DNA from: Austropuccinia psidii
Lineage: Eukaryota > Basidiomycota > Pucciniomycetes > Pucciniales > Sphaerophragmiaceae
NCBI GenBank assembly: GCA_023105745.1
Contig: JALGQZ010000011.1
Location: 44,050,698 to 44,114,697 of the forward strand
Direction of reading: 5' to 3'
DNA length: 64,000 nt
The notes beneath the pieces were generated by a model that had not been told where the DNA came from, made no database searches, and saw only the letters and a list, made by a program, of their open reading frames with translations. This document shows positions 38,101 through 47,179 of the stretch, piece by piece. A program made the position numbers and the translations under genes. Every line of letters begins with the position of its first letter. Within the stretch, counting starts at the first letter, position 1.

Positions 38101-38906
38101 CCTTTCACCCTGAAACAGATGGACAGACAGAGAGGGTAAATCAGATTCTAGAACAGTATCTTCGGATGTATGTCAGTTACCATCAAGATTACTGGCACAC
38201 CTGGCTCCCTCTGGCTGAATTTGCCTATAATAATGCAGAACATTCATCAACAAAACAGTCTCCATTTTTCACTATTTATGGAAGAAATCCCAGCTTTGAT
38301 TCAATTCACATTTCTCAAGATACACCTGCTGGAAAGTTATCATCAAAACTCCAATCAGTACAGCAAGTTGTCAAAGAAGAATTAGAATCAGCAATAAAGC
38401 GGTTTAAGAAGTATGCAGATAAAAATAGAGCAATTCCACCTGATTTCCAACCTGGGGACAAAGTATGGCTAGCTTCCAAGAACATCAAGACAACAAGACC
38501 CACCAAAAAGCTTTCAGAAAGATGGCTGGGACCCTTTGAAGTTCTCAAGAAGATTGGCAGCCATGCATATCACCTCAAGTTGCCTCAACAATGGAAGTCA
38601 GTTCACCCTGTTTTCCATGTGTCCTTATTAGAACCAGTCAAGCAATCAACTATCCCAAATCAACACCAATTGCCACCACCTCCAGTAATAGTGGAAGAGC
38701 AAGAAGAGTGGGAAGTGGCTCAGGTTCTGGACTCAAAACTCAAGAGAGGTTCATTATGGTATTTAGTGGAGTGGAAAGGATTCAATGAAGACCCAGAAAG
38801 AACAACTTGGGAACCAGCTTCCAACCTTACCAACTCCCCAGACCTTGTCAAGGATTTTCACACTTTGTATCCAGACAAGCCTGGCCCAAATGCCTCAAGA
38901 GTTTGA
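35184..38906 (+). CDS. pol: Element B pol (protease, RT, RNase H, integrase, chromodomain)
   Basis: About 1240 residues, read after -1 slippage from gag. The domains in order are: aspartic protease LIDSGATNSF (GAT at 35331); RT with the WDEEEEPEEIE linker before it, DLRGAYNLLRI, MPFGLTNAPASFQ and the catalytic YLDD (36519-36530); RNase H with ETDASDYALGAVLSQ and TDHCSLQYF; integrase zinc domain (H, H, CX2C; 37625-37755); the DDE core with MDFI (about 37841), SDRGS (about 38022) and TERVNQ (about 38128); a GPF module (KLSERWLGPFEVLKK); and a classical chromodomain at the end (WEVAQVLDSKLKRG...LVEWKGF...TTWEPASNL, about 38710-38850). The chromodomain places it in the chromoviruses, whose integrase may be guided to modified histone H3. 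No internal stop. Confidence 0.95.
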   Translation, partial: SLSGNHDVFNGSHLFPSRAQLCTLNTSVKKSLKFLIFSSISDIFYSILIDSGATNSFIAKNFVLKYSLTMSELPEKIPLFILDSSESTSLFITHYTKWVVDLPSFPSFEWDFFIIDSPKGEDLILGYDFLYHFNPIIDWKNGLITYDSNHKDSSGIIPSTSNDFSTAVNSVALAGELKTPSFPPSVHNPSIFPSQSLLPLRDEVFKEIKDVGEDVAISSLHLFQGDMDLPPLSFHASLEEQWDEEEEPEEIETVLKVVPPVYHKYLDVFSKVKAEKLPPHRACDHHIELEGLLPPVGVIYSLSRNESETLRAYISENVEKGFIRPSSSSTGAPVLFVKKKHGGLRLCVDYRKLNAVTRKNRYPVPPMNQLLTVFNGATIFSKIDLRGAYNLLRIKEGDEHLTAFRTKYGSYEYLVMPFGLTNAPASFQNLVNDIFADYLDVFVVVYLDDIMVFSSSLDEHVKHVASVLQRLRDNNLFAKASKCVFHASSVEYLGYVVSSDGLKMDSSKVQQILNWPQPKNIKALQSFLGFANFYRLFIKNYSKKIYALTSLLKKDSPFIFNEEALRQFQILKEAFTTAPILSHFNPSLPTIVETDASDYALGAVLSQVNDSGKHPIAFDSRKLLPAELNYEIHDKELLGIVWALKRWRAFLLSLSDSFEVLTDHCSLQYFMSSKVLTRRQARWAEFLSEFHFVITYRPGRLATLPDALSRRDDVYPERGVDFISKNPQNFHQVLKQNEIQESRFFSIKVEMFSDLVDQIQRQVWQDKDYKEILKKLARGESVPDYSLEPQAKLLLFKDRVVIPSNHEVQLDILQRRHDSPLAGHPGQEKTLKLIKRDFYWAGMNQIIKDYVSSCQQCSRNKNIHHKKFGLLKPLQIPSGPWNSLSMDFITQLPLSSNFDSILVVVDRFSKMAIFIPTYSTITALDLAQIFINHVFSKHGLPISIVSDRGSLFVSSFWTQLCQQLKISRDLSTAFHPETDGQTERVNQILEQYLRMYVSYHQDYWHTWLPLAEFAYNNAEHSSTKQSPFFTIYGRNPSFDSIHISQDTPAGKLSSKLQSVQQVVKEELESAIKRFKKYADKNRAIPPDFQPGDKVWLASKNIKTTRPTKKLSERWLGPFEVLKKIGSHAYHLKLPQQWKSVHPVFHVSLLEPVKQSTIPNQHQLPPPPVIVEEQEEWEVAQVLDSKLKRGSLWYLVEWKGFNEDPERTTWEPASNLTNSPDLVKDFHTLYPDKPGPNASRV

Positions 38907-39610
38907 TTTATGGTGCTTGGTGGGGATTGGAGTTTATGAAAGTAAGTTCCTCTCCTGGCATGCACCTTTAAGGGGGTATTCTACCCAAATTTGTTGTAAG
39001 CATCACCTTGGCCACTTTGTGAGCACTTGTCAATTCTTTGGACAGGCTCAGAAGGCCTTGCAACATCATACCCTCAAGATTTGGACCTTTTCATCAAGAT
39101 ATGGCCCAATCTTTTCTTTTATTTTCTCTTCTTTCTTTAATCATGCCATAAATCATCTTTCAAGACATTCATTATCAAATTCATCTTATGGCATATTTCA
39201 ATTTTCATTTATGGTGCTTGGTGGGGAGTGGAAGTTATGAAAGTAAGTTCCATCTCCTGGTATGCATCCCTGAGGGGTCTAATTCTTGTAAAAACATTAC
39301 CTTGGCCACGCTGTGAGCATCAAATGCTTGATTTCATCTTTCAGAATCTTTTGGCCAAAAATCAAGCAACTCACCACAAGAAGGACAACCCTGGCATTTC
39401 TTATTTCTTTCTTTACTCTCTTTTCTCTCAATTCTTTTTCATTTTCATTTTTATTTTTTTTATTTCATTTTCTTTTATTTGTATGAGTTATTTTTTCATT
39501 TCCTGTTTCAAAAGCAGCAATCATAACTCCCATATCTTGCTTGGGGAGTGAATTTATTCAATAATCAAGAGCAAACACTAGTAATGGTAAAGACCAGCTA
39601 CAGATAATCC
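38907..39610 (+). repeat. Duplicated conserved element after pol (element B)
   Basis: A block starting TTTATGGTGCTTGGTGGGGA occurs directly after the pol stop (38907-about 39050) and again at 39208-about 39340. Each contains AGTTTATGAAAGTAAGTTCC or a close variant, a CTCCTGGYATGCA box, a G-run resembling a polypurine tract, and CTTGGCCACtTTGTGAGCA. Both copies exist in the same order in element D (62187 and 62577), so the pair predates the split of B and D. Confidence 0.75.
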
Positions 39611-39613
39611 TCA

Positions 39614-40783
39614 TCAAAATTTCTTCAAGGCTTCTCTAAACTTAACAACCATGGCATCTTCATAAGCAACTGCCTCCCTGGCCAAAGCAGCAGTGGGCTC
39701 CCCTGGAATAGCACTCTTCATGGCCTTATCAACAAACACCTCAGTTAAAGCATCAACTTCAGCAAATAGAGAGGTGACCACCTTCTTGTTCACCCTTTTT
39801 TGATCAGTGAAGTTGCCAGTAATATTCCAGCGGCGACGGGTTTCAAAAATTGATTCAGGTTCTGGAGACATTGGGTCTCTAGAAGTGCTGGCCACTGGTG
39901 GTTGGATATTGGTAGAGGTGGAGGCAAGTGTGGAGGGCCTGGTTGGGGATCTAATTGGAAGTTGAGGTGGTTGGGGGGACCTGATCACTTCATTATTGGT
40001 GGTACTGGCTTGGACTGGGGATTGTGAGGTGGATTGGATTCTTCTTTTCTGGATTGGGGTAGTCATTTCAAGCTCTTCTCCATCAATCTCATCACTTCCT
40101 TCAGCATCAGTATCATTTTCATCTTGAACCACCAAATTTCTCTTCAATTTTCCAAGTCTTCCATCTTTTCTGGTGACCGAAATGGGAACCTCTGGGGCCA
40201 CTCCAATGGGATTTCCTTGGGGGTGAATTGATCCTCCAATGGCTGCCCAGGAACCACTGGTATTATTCCATTGTTGGACACCCCTCATTCTAGATCCAGT
40301 CACTGAAGAAGAATAAAAAGAAAACACAGAAGTCAGTAACCCATCAATTTTATGGCCAATCAACTCACAATTGGAGTGACCAGAGGTGGCATCAGAGGTG
40401 GGAGGTTCATCAACAGGAGCTTCCAATCCAAATCTTCCACCCTTCTTGATGCTGCTCCATAATCTTCTGGCATCTTCAGGAAAGCTATAGTGGGCTTGGG
40501 AACAATTTCTTTTTCCAAGATTGCAAAACTGACACCTGGTGGACCTAGCAGTAGCAGATTCCACACAAGGAATCCCTTTCCTCTTACAATTGGTGCAGGG
40601 TGGTTCAATAACTCTGACAGATTTAAAACCATTATAGGTTTTATTGATGTCCCAAATCTCTGTAGGGGCCATACTCTCTTCAGAAAGCTCCCTCAAGTTA
40701 TCAAAAACACCAGGACCATAAAGTACAGAGGGTGGGGAATCAGAGTGATTGGAATCACAGAGGGAAGTCAGCCTTGAACTCAT
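39614..40783 (-). CDS. Antisense gene of element B: Zn(II)2Cys6 cluster protein, two exons
   Basis: Lies opposite to gag-pol, between pol and the 3' LTR. The exons on the minus strand are 40783-40369 and 40302-39614 (367 aa). The unspliced frame is also open because the intron is 66 bp. Residues about 58-95 contain CTNCKRKGIPC and CQFCNLGKRNC, giving C-X2-C-X6-C-X10-C-X2-C-X6-C. This is the fungal GAL4-type binuclear zinc cluster, a DNA-binding domain. After it come LW-x-x-IKKGG and EPPTSDATSG, an acidic DAEGSDEIDGEE, a long Pro/Ser/Thr-rich linker, and a C-terminal region with RRRWNI and YEDA. No fungal TF middle homology region is seen. The related copy in D supports the exon joint and conserves the motifs. 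Role unknown; a DNA-binding regulator of the element is the natural guess. Confidence 0.8.
   Translation of the reverse strand: MSSRLTSLCDSNHSDSPPSVLYGPGVFDNLRELSEESMAPTEIWDINKTYNGFKSVRVIEPPCTNCKRKGIPCVESATARSTRCQFCNLGKRNCSQAHYSFPEDARRLWSSIKKGGRFGLEAPVDEPPTSDATSGHSNCELIGHKIDGLLTSVFSFYSSSVTGSRMRGVQQWNNTSGSWAAIGGSIHPQGNPIGVAPEVPISVTRKDGRLGKLKRNLVVQDENDTDAEGSDEIDGEELEMTTPIQKRRIQSTSQSPVQASTTNNEVIRSPQPPQLPIRSPTRPSTLASTSTNIQPPVASTSRDPMSPEPESIFETRRRWNITGNFTDQKRVNKKVVTSLFAEVDALTEVFVDKAMKSAIPGEPTAALAREAVAYEDAMVVKFREALKKF
40303..40368 (-). other. Intron of the antisense gene (element B)
   Basis: 66 bp; donor AATT|GTGAGTTGAT and acceptor TTCTTCTTCAG|TGACTGG. The same position in element D holds a 50-bp intron with GTGAGTG and GATGTAG|TGACTGG, where splicing is needed to keep the frame. 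Confidence 0.75.
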
Positions 40784-41045
40784 CTTCAAATCAAAATTTC
40801 AAATTCAAGACCAAGAGATTTATGGACAATTGCAAGTCAGCAAGGCATTTATGGCAATTGACCAGTCAAGAAGGGGATAAGAAGAAAGAAATTCAAGAAG
40901 AAAACTGCTTCAAATGGCCCAATTGGCCAATTTCATGATTTTATGCACTTTGGCGCAAATGGCCACATCAGACCTCAAAACTTCAAAATTGCTCTATTTT
41001 ATCATTTTTCATCAAAATATGCTTAATTATGCATATTGGCAAATT

Positions 41046-41286
41046 TGCGCATTTGCGCACTTTTGCGCAAAAGGCCCTTTTTTCTTGTCAAAAGGCTTCA
41101 AAAGGCCTTTTTGGCCAATTTCATCATAATTGCGCATTTGCGCACTTTGCGCATTTTTGCGCATTTTGCGCAAAAATGCGCAAAATGGCCAAAACACCTT
41201 ATAAGGCCATTTTTTCAGCATTTATCATTTTTTTTCAGTTTTCCACCAATATATGCCATTTTGGCATATATGCGCATTTTTGCGCA
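41046..41286. repeat. Cluster of eleven TGCGCA palindromes
   Basis: TGCGCA occurs at 41046, 41054, 41064, 41131, 41139, 41148, 41158, 41167, 41177, 41271 and 41281, often inside TTTGCGCAAA-type larger palindromes and mixed with TTGGCCAA and AAAGGCCTTT palindromes. These are dense CpGs in a genome region that otherwise has few. Confidence 0.85.
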
Positions 41287-41730
41287 AATTGGCCAAAATC
41301 CCCTCTAATCACAAAATCAAGGATTTTGGCCAGGACTTCTGAAATGGTCCAAAACCTCAAGTGTTGGCCACTTTATGCCAACACCCTCAAGATGAAAATT
41401 ATGATGAAATCCGGTGTTCTTGGGACATAAACCCAGATCACCCACTTTTCAAAAAGCCATGAGGACTCAAGAAAAGTTTGGTGAAGACACTCAAGACAAG
41501 AATGAAGACATTTTAAGAAGAGTGAAAGAATTTTGAAGTGAAAGAGGGAATTCAGAATCAAGATCAAGGGGAAAATACCTACAGGTGATCAAATGAGGAT
41601 TTTTGTTGAGTATTGGTTGAAGAAGAAATTTTAATGAATAAATTTAAGGAATTGGGGAAGAAGAACTGTATGGATTTTTGCAAGCTCATCAAGACTCACT
41701 GTACTTATGGTGCTCAGAGCTCACCACTTT

Positions 41731-41744
41731 CAAGAGGGGGATAA
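41731..41744 (+). other. Polypurine tract of element B
   Basis: CAAGAGGGGGATAA directly precedes the 3' LTR (TGTCAC at 41745). Confidence 0.8.
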
Positions 41745-42507
41745 TGTCACAGCCAAGGAGGCAGGGGCATTACCAATCATATTCCACAATCATTACTTCA
41801 TTGATACCCCTCAAAACCCAATCAGCAAGGGGGTTTCATCCAAGATTCTCCAAATACAGTTTTTCATACAGGCAAGATCCAAATACAGTTTCAAACCTCA
41901 ATACAGTCATACAGGCAAGACCCAAATACAGGATTCACCAAATACAGGCCTGTAATCAATACAGGCGCAAATACCTGTATTGACTGTATAACCTGTATTG
42001 GATTCACCAATACAGGATTCAATCCCACATCCAACTTCTTCCAGCATACAGACAAGTATCTCAACACTCAAACTCCAAGGCTGGTATTTCTCACATATAC
42101 CAGCCCCTCTTCACCCACCTGGGGGTTTTTCCCCCAGTTAATTAAAATAGTTGATTTATTATTTAATATTATTTTATTCTCACTTTTGGAATATTATTTT
42201 ATTATTTACTAAGTTAGTCTTAGCCTTCCCTCACCTGTTCAGTAGAGTCCTGGTGGCCATATCCTTATTAATCCCTTTTCTCTTTTCTGAACAGGTTGAA
42301 ACAGTGACTCAGGATTATTTGTGGTTGGCTCTTTATTATTGCTTTTGCTTTGTGTCTCTTATCTTTTATACTTATTATTTTATGACTAGGAATTTATCCT
42401 CTTACTCCATTACTCTCATCATTTGAGTATTTCCTTTTGAGCCCTCCATAAGTAAGTCTGTTCACTGAGTGCCAGGCCCTCTTCATTTTAGAAGAGCCCC
42501 TGTGACA
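41745..42507 (+). repeat. 3' LTR of element B
   Basis: 763 bp, the same length as the 5' LTR and identical to it wherever I compared. It is followed by the GACTG target duplication and then by the continuation of the element A integrase. Confidence 0.97.
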
Positions 42508-42512
42508 GACTG

Positions 42513-43829
42513 CCCGTATATGGGACACATGAGTGAGGACAGGACTAAAGAGAGGGTAGCAAGCACAGCTTGGTGGCCCAAGTGGGAGCAAGAGTTGAGT
42601 GAATACATCAACACTTGTGAAAGATGCCAAAAGGCAAATAGAAAACATGGGAAGAAATATGGGTTGCTTCAACACATAGAAGAACCCAAACACCCATGGG
42701 AAACCATCAACATGGACTGGGTCACAGGACTTGTCCCAGGAGGCAAAGAAAACTACAATGCCTGCTTAATCATAGTTGATAGGTTCAGCAAGAGCATGAG
42801 ATGTCTACCATGCCATAAAGAGGACACAGCCATGGACACTGCTCTGTTATTTTGGAATAACATCATATCCACCTGTGGAGTCCCTAAGCTCATAATTAGT
42901 GACAGGGACCCAAAATTCACATCTGAATTTTGGACCAATTTATATGACATGCTTGGCACCAAGCTTGCTTTTTCCACAGCTTACCATCCACAAACAGATG
43001 GCCTAGCTGAGAGGATGATCCAAACAATGGAGGACATCCTCAGGAGGTTCTGTGCCTATGGCATGGAATACAAGGACCATGAGGGATACACCCATGATTG
43101 GGTCACCCTCTTACCAGCAGTCCAACTGGCTTATAATACAAGCCAGCACTCTACCACAGGAAAAACACCTGCACTGGTAGAGAAAGGGTGGAATCCCCTG
43201 TTACCTGTGGATCACTTGAAGAAAAATCTTCTGACCATCCACCCCACAGCCAAAGACTTCCATGATATGTGGAAGAAAGCCTGTGATACTGCTGCCAAAT
43301 GCATAGCTGGGCCAAAGAGTATAACAAGCAAAGGTGGGACAAGTCACATATGGAACCTGACTTCAAGGAAGGGGACCAGGTGCTAGTGTCTACACTGAAC
43401 TTTAACAATCTCAAAGGACCTAAGAAAATGAGAGACTCATTTGTAGGGCCCTTCACTATCATTAAGTTGATAGGGAAGAATGCAGTAGAGGTCAAGCTCA
43501 CTGAGGAGTTTTTTAGGAAACACCCAGTCTTTCCAGTGAGCCTGGTCAAACCATACTTCCAAACAGAGGAGGATAAATTCCCCTCCAGGAAGAAAAACAT
43601 CACTCCACCAGAAATAGTGGAAGTAGAAGACTCCCCTGGACCTGTGAGTAAAATCATCAGGGCCAGAAAAATCAGACTTAATGGGAAGGATCAGAGACAA
43701 TATCTAGTCAGATTCAAGAACCAGACAGCTGACAAAGACAAATGGTTGGCAGAGGATGCCATACCAGATGGAAACCTTCATTTAAGAAGATTCAGAGCCT
43801 CTAGGAGGACTGAACAGTCTCATCTATGA
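42513..43829 (+). pseudogene. pol: Element A pol, 3' part (integrase and chromodomain-like tail), frameshifted
   Basis: Continues the frame broken at 32282. It contains the rest of the zinc domain (GHMSEDRTK... CERCQ), the DDE core with NMDWVTGL (about 42713), [12 protein letters not shown] (about 42900) and [12 protein letters not shown] (about 43009), a KGPKKMRDSFVGPF module, and a chromodomain-like end (RKIRLNGKDQRQYLVRFKN...DKWLAEDAI). Near 43310 one base is missing compared with element C (CATAGCTGGGCC against CATAGCTGAGGC plus one base). The frame therefore shifts; the tail is open in a second frame 43299-43829. Confidence 0.85.
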
Positions 43830-43840
43830 TGAGCCTTTTT

Positions 43841-43853
43841 CAGAGGGAGGGTA
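43841..43853 (+). other. Polypurine tract of element A
   Basis: CAGAGGGAGGGTA directly before TGTCAG of the 3' LTR. Its reverse form precedes the 3' LTR of element C at 47168. Confidence 0.75.
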
Positions 43854-45290
43854 TGTCAGCCTGTGACTCAAAACCAGAGCACAAACATGACAGCCAAAAT
43901 ACCATAAACCAATGGTATAGCCAAAATACCACCAAAACATGGAGCTGAGCCAAATTAGCTCAAAAGGTATCAAAAGAAAGAGGAAACTCACCTCTTTCTG
44001 AAAACATAAGTCCCATCACCATAGGACAAGAAATAACAAAGTTATTCCTGCTGAAAGTTATTGCTGAGCATAAACCTTAAATTTCACCTCTCATCTAAAA
44101 TCTAGAAGAAGAGGCTTAACCCCATCAAATGGGTATTCAAAATGAAGCTCTAAGCCAGGGCTATCTAATGGTGCTAGCCAAACTGAGCTAGCACCAGTAT
44201 TACTTGAGTTATGGTCAAATTCAGACCAAATAAGGGTGAACAAAACATTCACCTCTCCTCTAACTTCTACAGTTTTAGTGTGAGCTACTTAAAGTGGGGT
44301 CTTTTTGGTAAGAGCACAATCAGGGCTATCTGATGGTGCCATCCATTTCCTCATAGCTCAACTACAACAGAAGTTATTGGCCAAACAAGCTTAATACAGC
44401 TTTTGCCCAAACCACGCCAATGTACAAAAATACTTGTACATGGGATAACTTTGTCATATTTAATAATAACCATGTCAAGTTGGGTACCATTGTGTAGAGC
44501 TCATATAGAGCTATTCAATGAACCAATTTTGAGCTTGATATCTCAAAACCTGACAGAGTTATGACCATTTTAAGGTCAGAATCCCACCTGCTGTCATATA
44601 CAGCCTTACCATGGGATAATATCCCATAACCATGAATATGAGGTGTCAAATAGACGAAGAAGCATGTTTTTACTTCAATACCTCATATGTCAGTCAATAC
44701 TGGGGTCCCATACAGTTTCTGTACAGCATTCTATGTGTCATACACATCAGAATCAGGCTGTGAGGTCCCCAGATGAAAATTTTCACCCTGTATTGGTGAA
44801 AACCACCAAGATGTGGTTTCAAAACCACATCTGAGCCCAATACAGGGTATACAGGCTGTTTGCAAACCACAAGCCTGTCATAGAGAGTGAAAAATCTTCA
44901 CTTCCTCTATGTGGAAAGGTCTAGTAGCCTTTTCACCCCAATTTCAGGATAAAAGGAGGGCTTTTCACAGCCACAACCTTTCCTCATCCTGCTCTTGAAT
45001 ACCCTACGTAGTAAACTGTCAAAAACAGTTTTACTCTTGGGTAATAAACAGGTATAATTATATTTTTAATTATTGTAACTCTTATTATAGTAAACCAACT
45101 GGTAAGATTGCACCCTGGGTTCTCAATAGCACTCACCACCACTATTAATCAATAGTAGAACCCTTTAATTACAATATAAATCATCTTTTAAATCTTTAAA
45201 CCTTATTTTAAATCAACTTTCTACGTGTCACAGTCATAATTCTAGCTGTAAATACCTTTATTACTACTTCAATATAGACTCAACCTGACA
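43854..45290 (+). repeat. 3' LTR of element A
   Basis: 1437 bp, about 98% like the 5' LTR by eye, with a 15-bp insertion near 45077. It is followed by GTTCC. Confidence 0.95.
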
Positions 45291-45760
45291 GTTCCCAAAA
45301 AATGACTGTAAAAACAAAGTTATAAGCCTTATTTGAAAAGATATAAATAGAGTTATTAATAATAAATAGAAATTGAACCAAAAATAGTCATAAAAATTGA
45401 TCACTCAAAATCAAAAGTGGTACAAATTTAGAAAATTAGATATTCAGATTCTAATATTTCATGAATAAACATAGAAATACCCTTTGTCATGATATTTTAG
45501 GTATGAACCTTTGAAATAATGGTTAAGCTTTTTAAATAGTATATTTAAACAGACAAGATGACTCACAAGAGAATTCATCAAAAAAAGACTTTTAATGATG
45601 TGATTGGATCCTCTTGGAACATTGGTAAGGAAATTTCTAGATATTATAACTAAACATTGAATTTCATTTTCATGAAAACGTAAAAAGTATGAAGAACTAA
45701 AGCTAAAGCATAAAATGCATCATTTTTGATCTCTAACTCTAATCTTAATTTATGTTCAAC
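45291..45760 (+). repeat. Repeat R, copy 2, middle piece between elements A and C
   Basis: Aligns to the reverse complement of about 21600-21150 (for example AAACAGACAAGATGACT against AACAGAAAAGATGACTT, then TCCTCTTGGAAC). It ends with TCAAC, the target duplication of element C. Confidence 0.6.
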
Positions 45761-47167
45761 TGTCAGGGTAAGTCTATGATAAAGAGGTAATAAGGCTATT
45801 TACAACTTTAAAAAATATGACTATGACACAGATAAAAAGTATTAAATTTTTTTGAATTGAAGATAAAAAGGGCTTTACTAGTGGGAATTAGTGGTGGTGA
45901 GCGCTGTTGAAAGCCCTGGGTGCAGCTTTACCTGTTGGGTTACAATAATGAAGACTAAAATACTAAAATTTATGGTATAACCTGATTCTTTTCCAAGAGT
46001 ATAACTGTTTTTGACAGTTGTACTACATAGGAATTCAAGAGCAGGATGGGGATTCCTTTTCTGGCAGTGAAAAGGCCCCCTTTTATCCTGAAATGGGGTG
46101 AAAAGGCTGCTAGACCTTTTCACATAGAGGAAGTGGAGATTTTTCACTCTCAAGGACAGGCTTGTGGTTTGAAAAAGGCCTTTATAGCCTGTATTGGGCT
46201 CGGATGTGGTCTTGAAACCACATCTGGGCAGTTTTCACCAATACAGGGTGAATATTTTCATCTGGAGACCACACAGCCTGATTCTGACGTGTATGACACG
46301 TAGAATTCTGTACAGAACCTGTATGGGACCCCAGTATTGACTGAAATATGAGATATTGAATTAAAAACAAGCTTCTTTGTCTGTTTGACACCTCATAATC
46401 ATGGCTCTGGGATATCACCCCATGGTAAGGCTGTATTGGCCAAACTGTGGGATTTTGACCTTAAAAAAGCTATAGCTTTGTCAGTTTTTGAGATATCAAC
46501 CTCAAAATTGGTTCTGTGTGTAGCCTGTATGGGATCTACACAATGGTACCTCATCTGATATGCTAATCATTAAATATGGAAAAGTTATCCCATGTACAAG
46601 AGTTTTGTACATATGCATGTTTTAGGCAAAAAGCTGTATTGGGCTTGTTTGCCTTATAGCTTTTGTTATAGATGAGAAATGAGGAAATTAATGGAACCAT
46701 CAGATATCCCTTATTGTTGTCTTTCCAAAACAGCCCCACTTTAAGTATCTCACACTAAAACTGTAGAATTTAGATGAGAGGTGAATATTTTATTCACCCT
46801 TATTTGGCCATAACCTCTGTAATACTGGTGCTAGCTCAGTTTGGCTGGTACCATTGGATAGCCCTTACTTAGAGATTCATTATAAATACTCATTTGATAG
46901 GGTTACGCCTCTCACTCTGTCTTTCAGATGAGAGGTGAAAATCAAGGTTTATGCTCAGCAACAACTTGGAGCAGGAATAACTTTGTTATTCTTTGTCCTA
47001 TGATGAAGGGACTTGTATATTTGGAAAGGGGCGAGTTTCCTCTTTTTCTTGATACCTTTTGAGCTCATTTGGCTGAGCTCCATCTTTTGGTGGTATCTTG
47101 GCTATACCGTTGGTTTATGGTATTTGGCTGTCATGCTTGTGCTCTGGTTTTGAGTCACAGGCTGACA
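45761..47167 (-). repeat. 3' LTR of element C
   Basis: About 1407 bp; in minus orientation it runs from TGTCAGCCTG (47167) to the far end at 45761. It keeps the TATA-like box (reverse of TTTTATCC at 46080) and the LTR palindrome around 46195-46255 with changes. Confidence 0.9.
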
Positions 47168-47179
47168 TACCCTCCCTCT

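Larger units (their letters stand above)
40784..41744 (-). promoter_or_regulatory. Upstream region of the antisense gene, up to the 3' LTR
   Basis: About 960 bp with no convincing gene. It must hold the promoter of the antisense gene and also the last sense-strand sequence before the polypurine tract. It contains the TGCGCA cluster. Open frames such as plus 41029-41430 simply translate the repeated words and are not proteins. Confidence 0.5.
32283..42507 (+). mobile_element. Element B: intact-looking Ty3/Gypsy chromovirus with an antisense Zn2Cys6 gene
   Basis: LTRs at 32283-33045 and 41745-42507 are both 763 bp with TGTCAC...GTGACA ends, and I saw no difference between them. The target duplication GACTG is at 32278-32282 and 42508-42512. 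The order is LTR, self-complementary primer site, leader, gag, pol with chromodomain, duplicated 3' element, antisense gene, palindrome cluster, polypurine tract, LTR. All genes are open. It lies inside the integrase of element A. It is most likely a very recent and possibly active insertion. Confidence 0.97.
25393..45290 (+). mobile_element. Element A: complete Ty3/Gypsy LTR retrotransposon, split by nested element B
   Basis: Two long LTRs (25393-26814 and 43854-45290) have TGTCAG...CTGACA ends and are flanked by the 5-bp direct repeat GTTCC at 25388-25392 and 45291-45295. Counted by eye, the LTRs differ by roughly 30 substitutions plus one 15-bp indel (about 2%), so the insertion is moderately recent. 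Without B the element is about 9.7 kb. The order is LTR, candidate primer site, leader intron, gag, protease, RT, RNase H, integrase, chromodomain-like tail, polypurine tract, LTR. Confidence 0.95.

Noticed and set aside
41029..41430. 133-codon frame in the TGCGCA cluster with a His/Phe/Ala-rich repeat
   Set aside because: It only translates the repeated GCGCATTT words; all three frames are similarly open.
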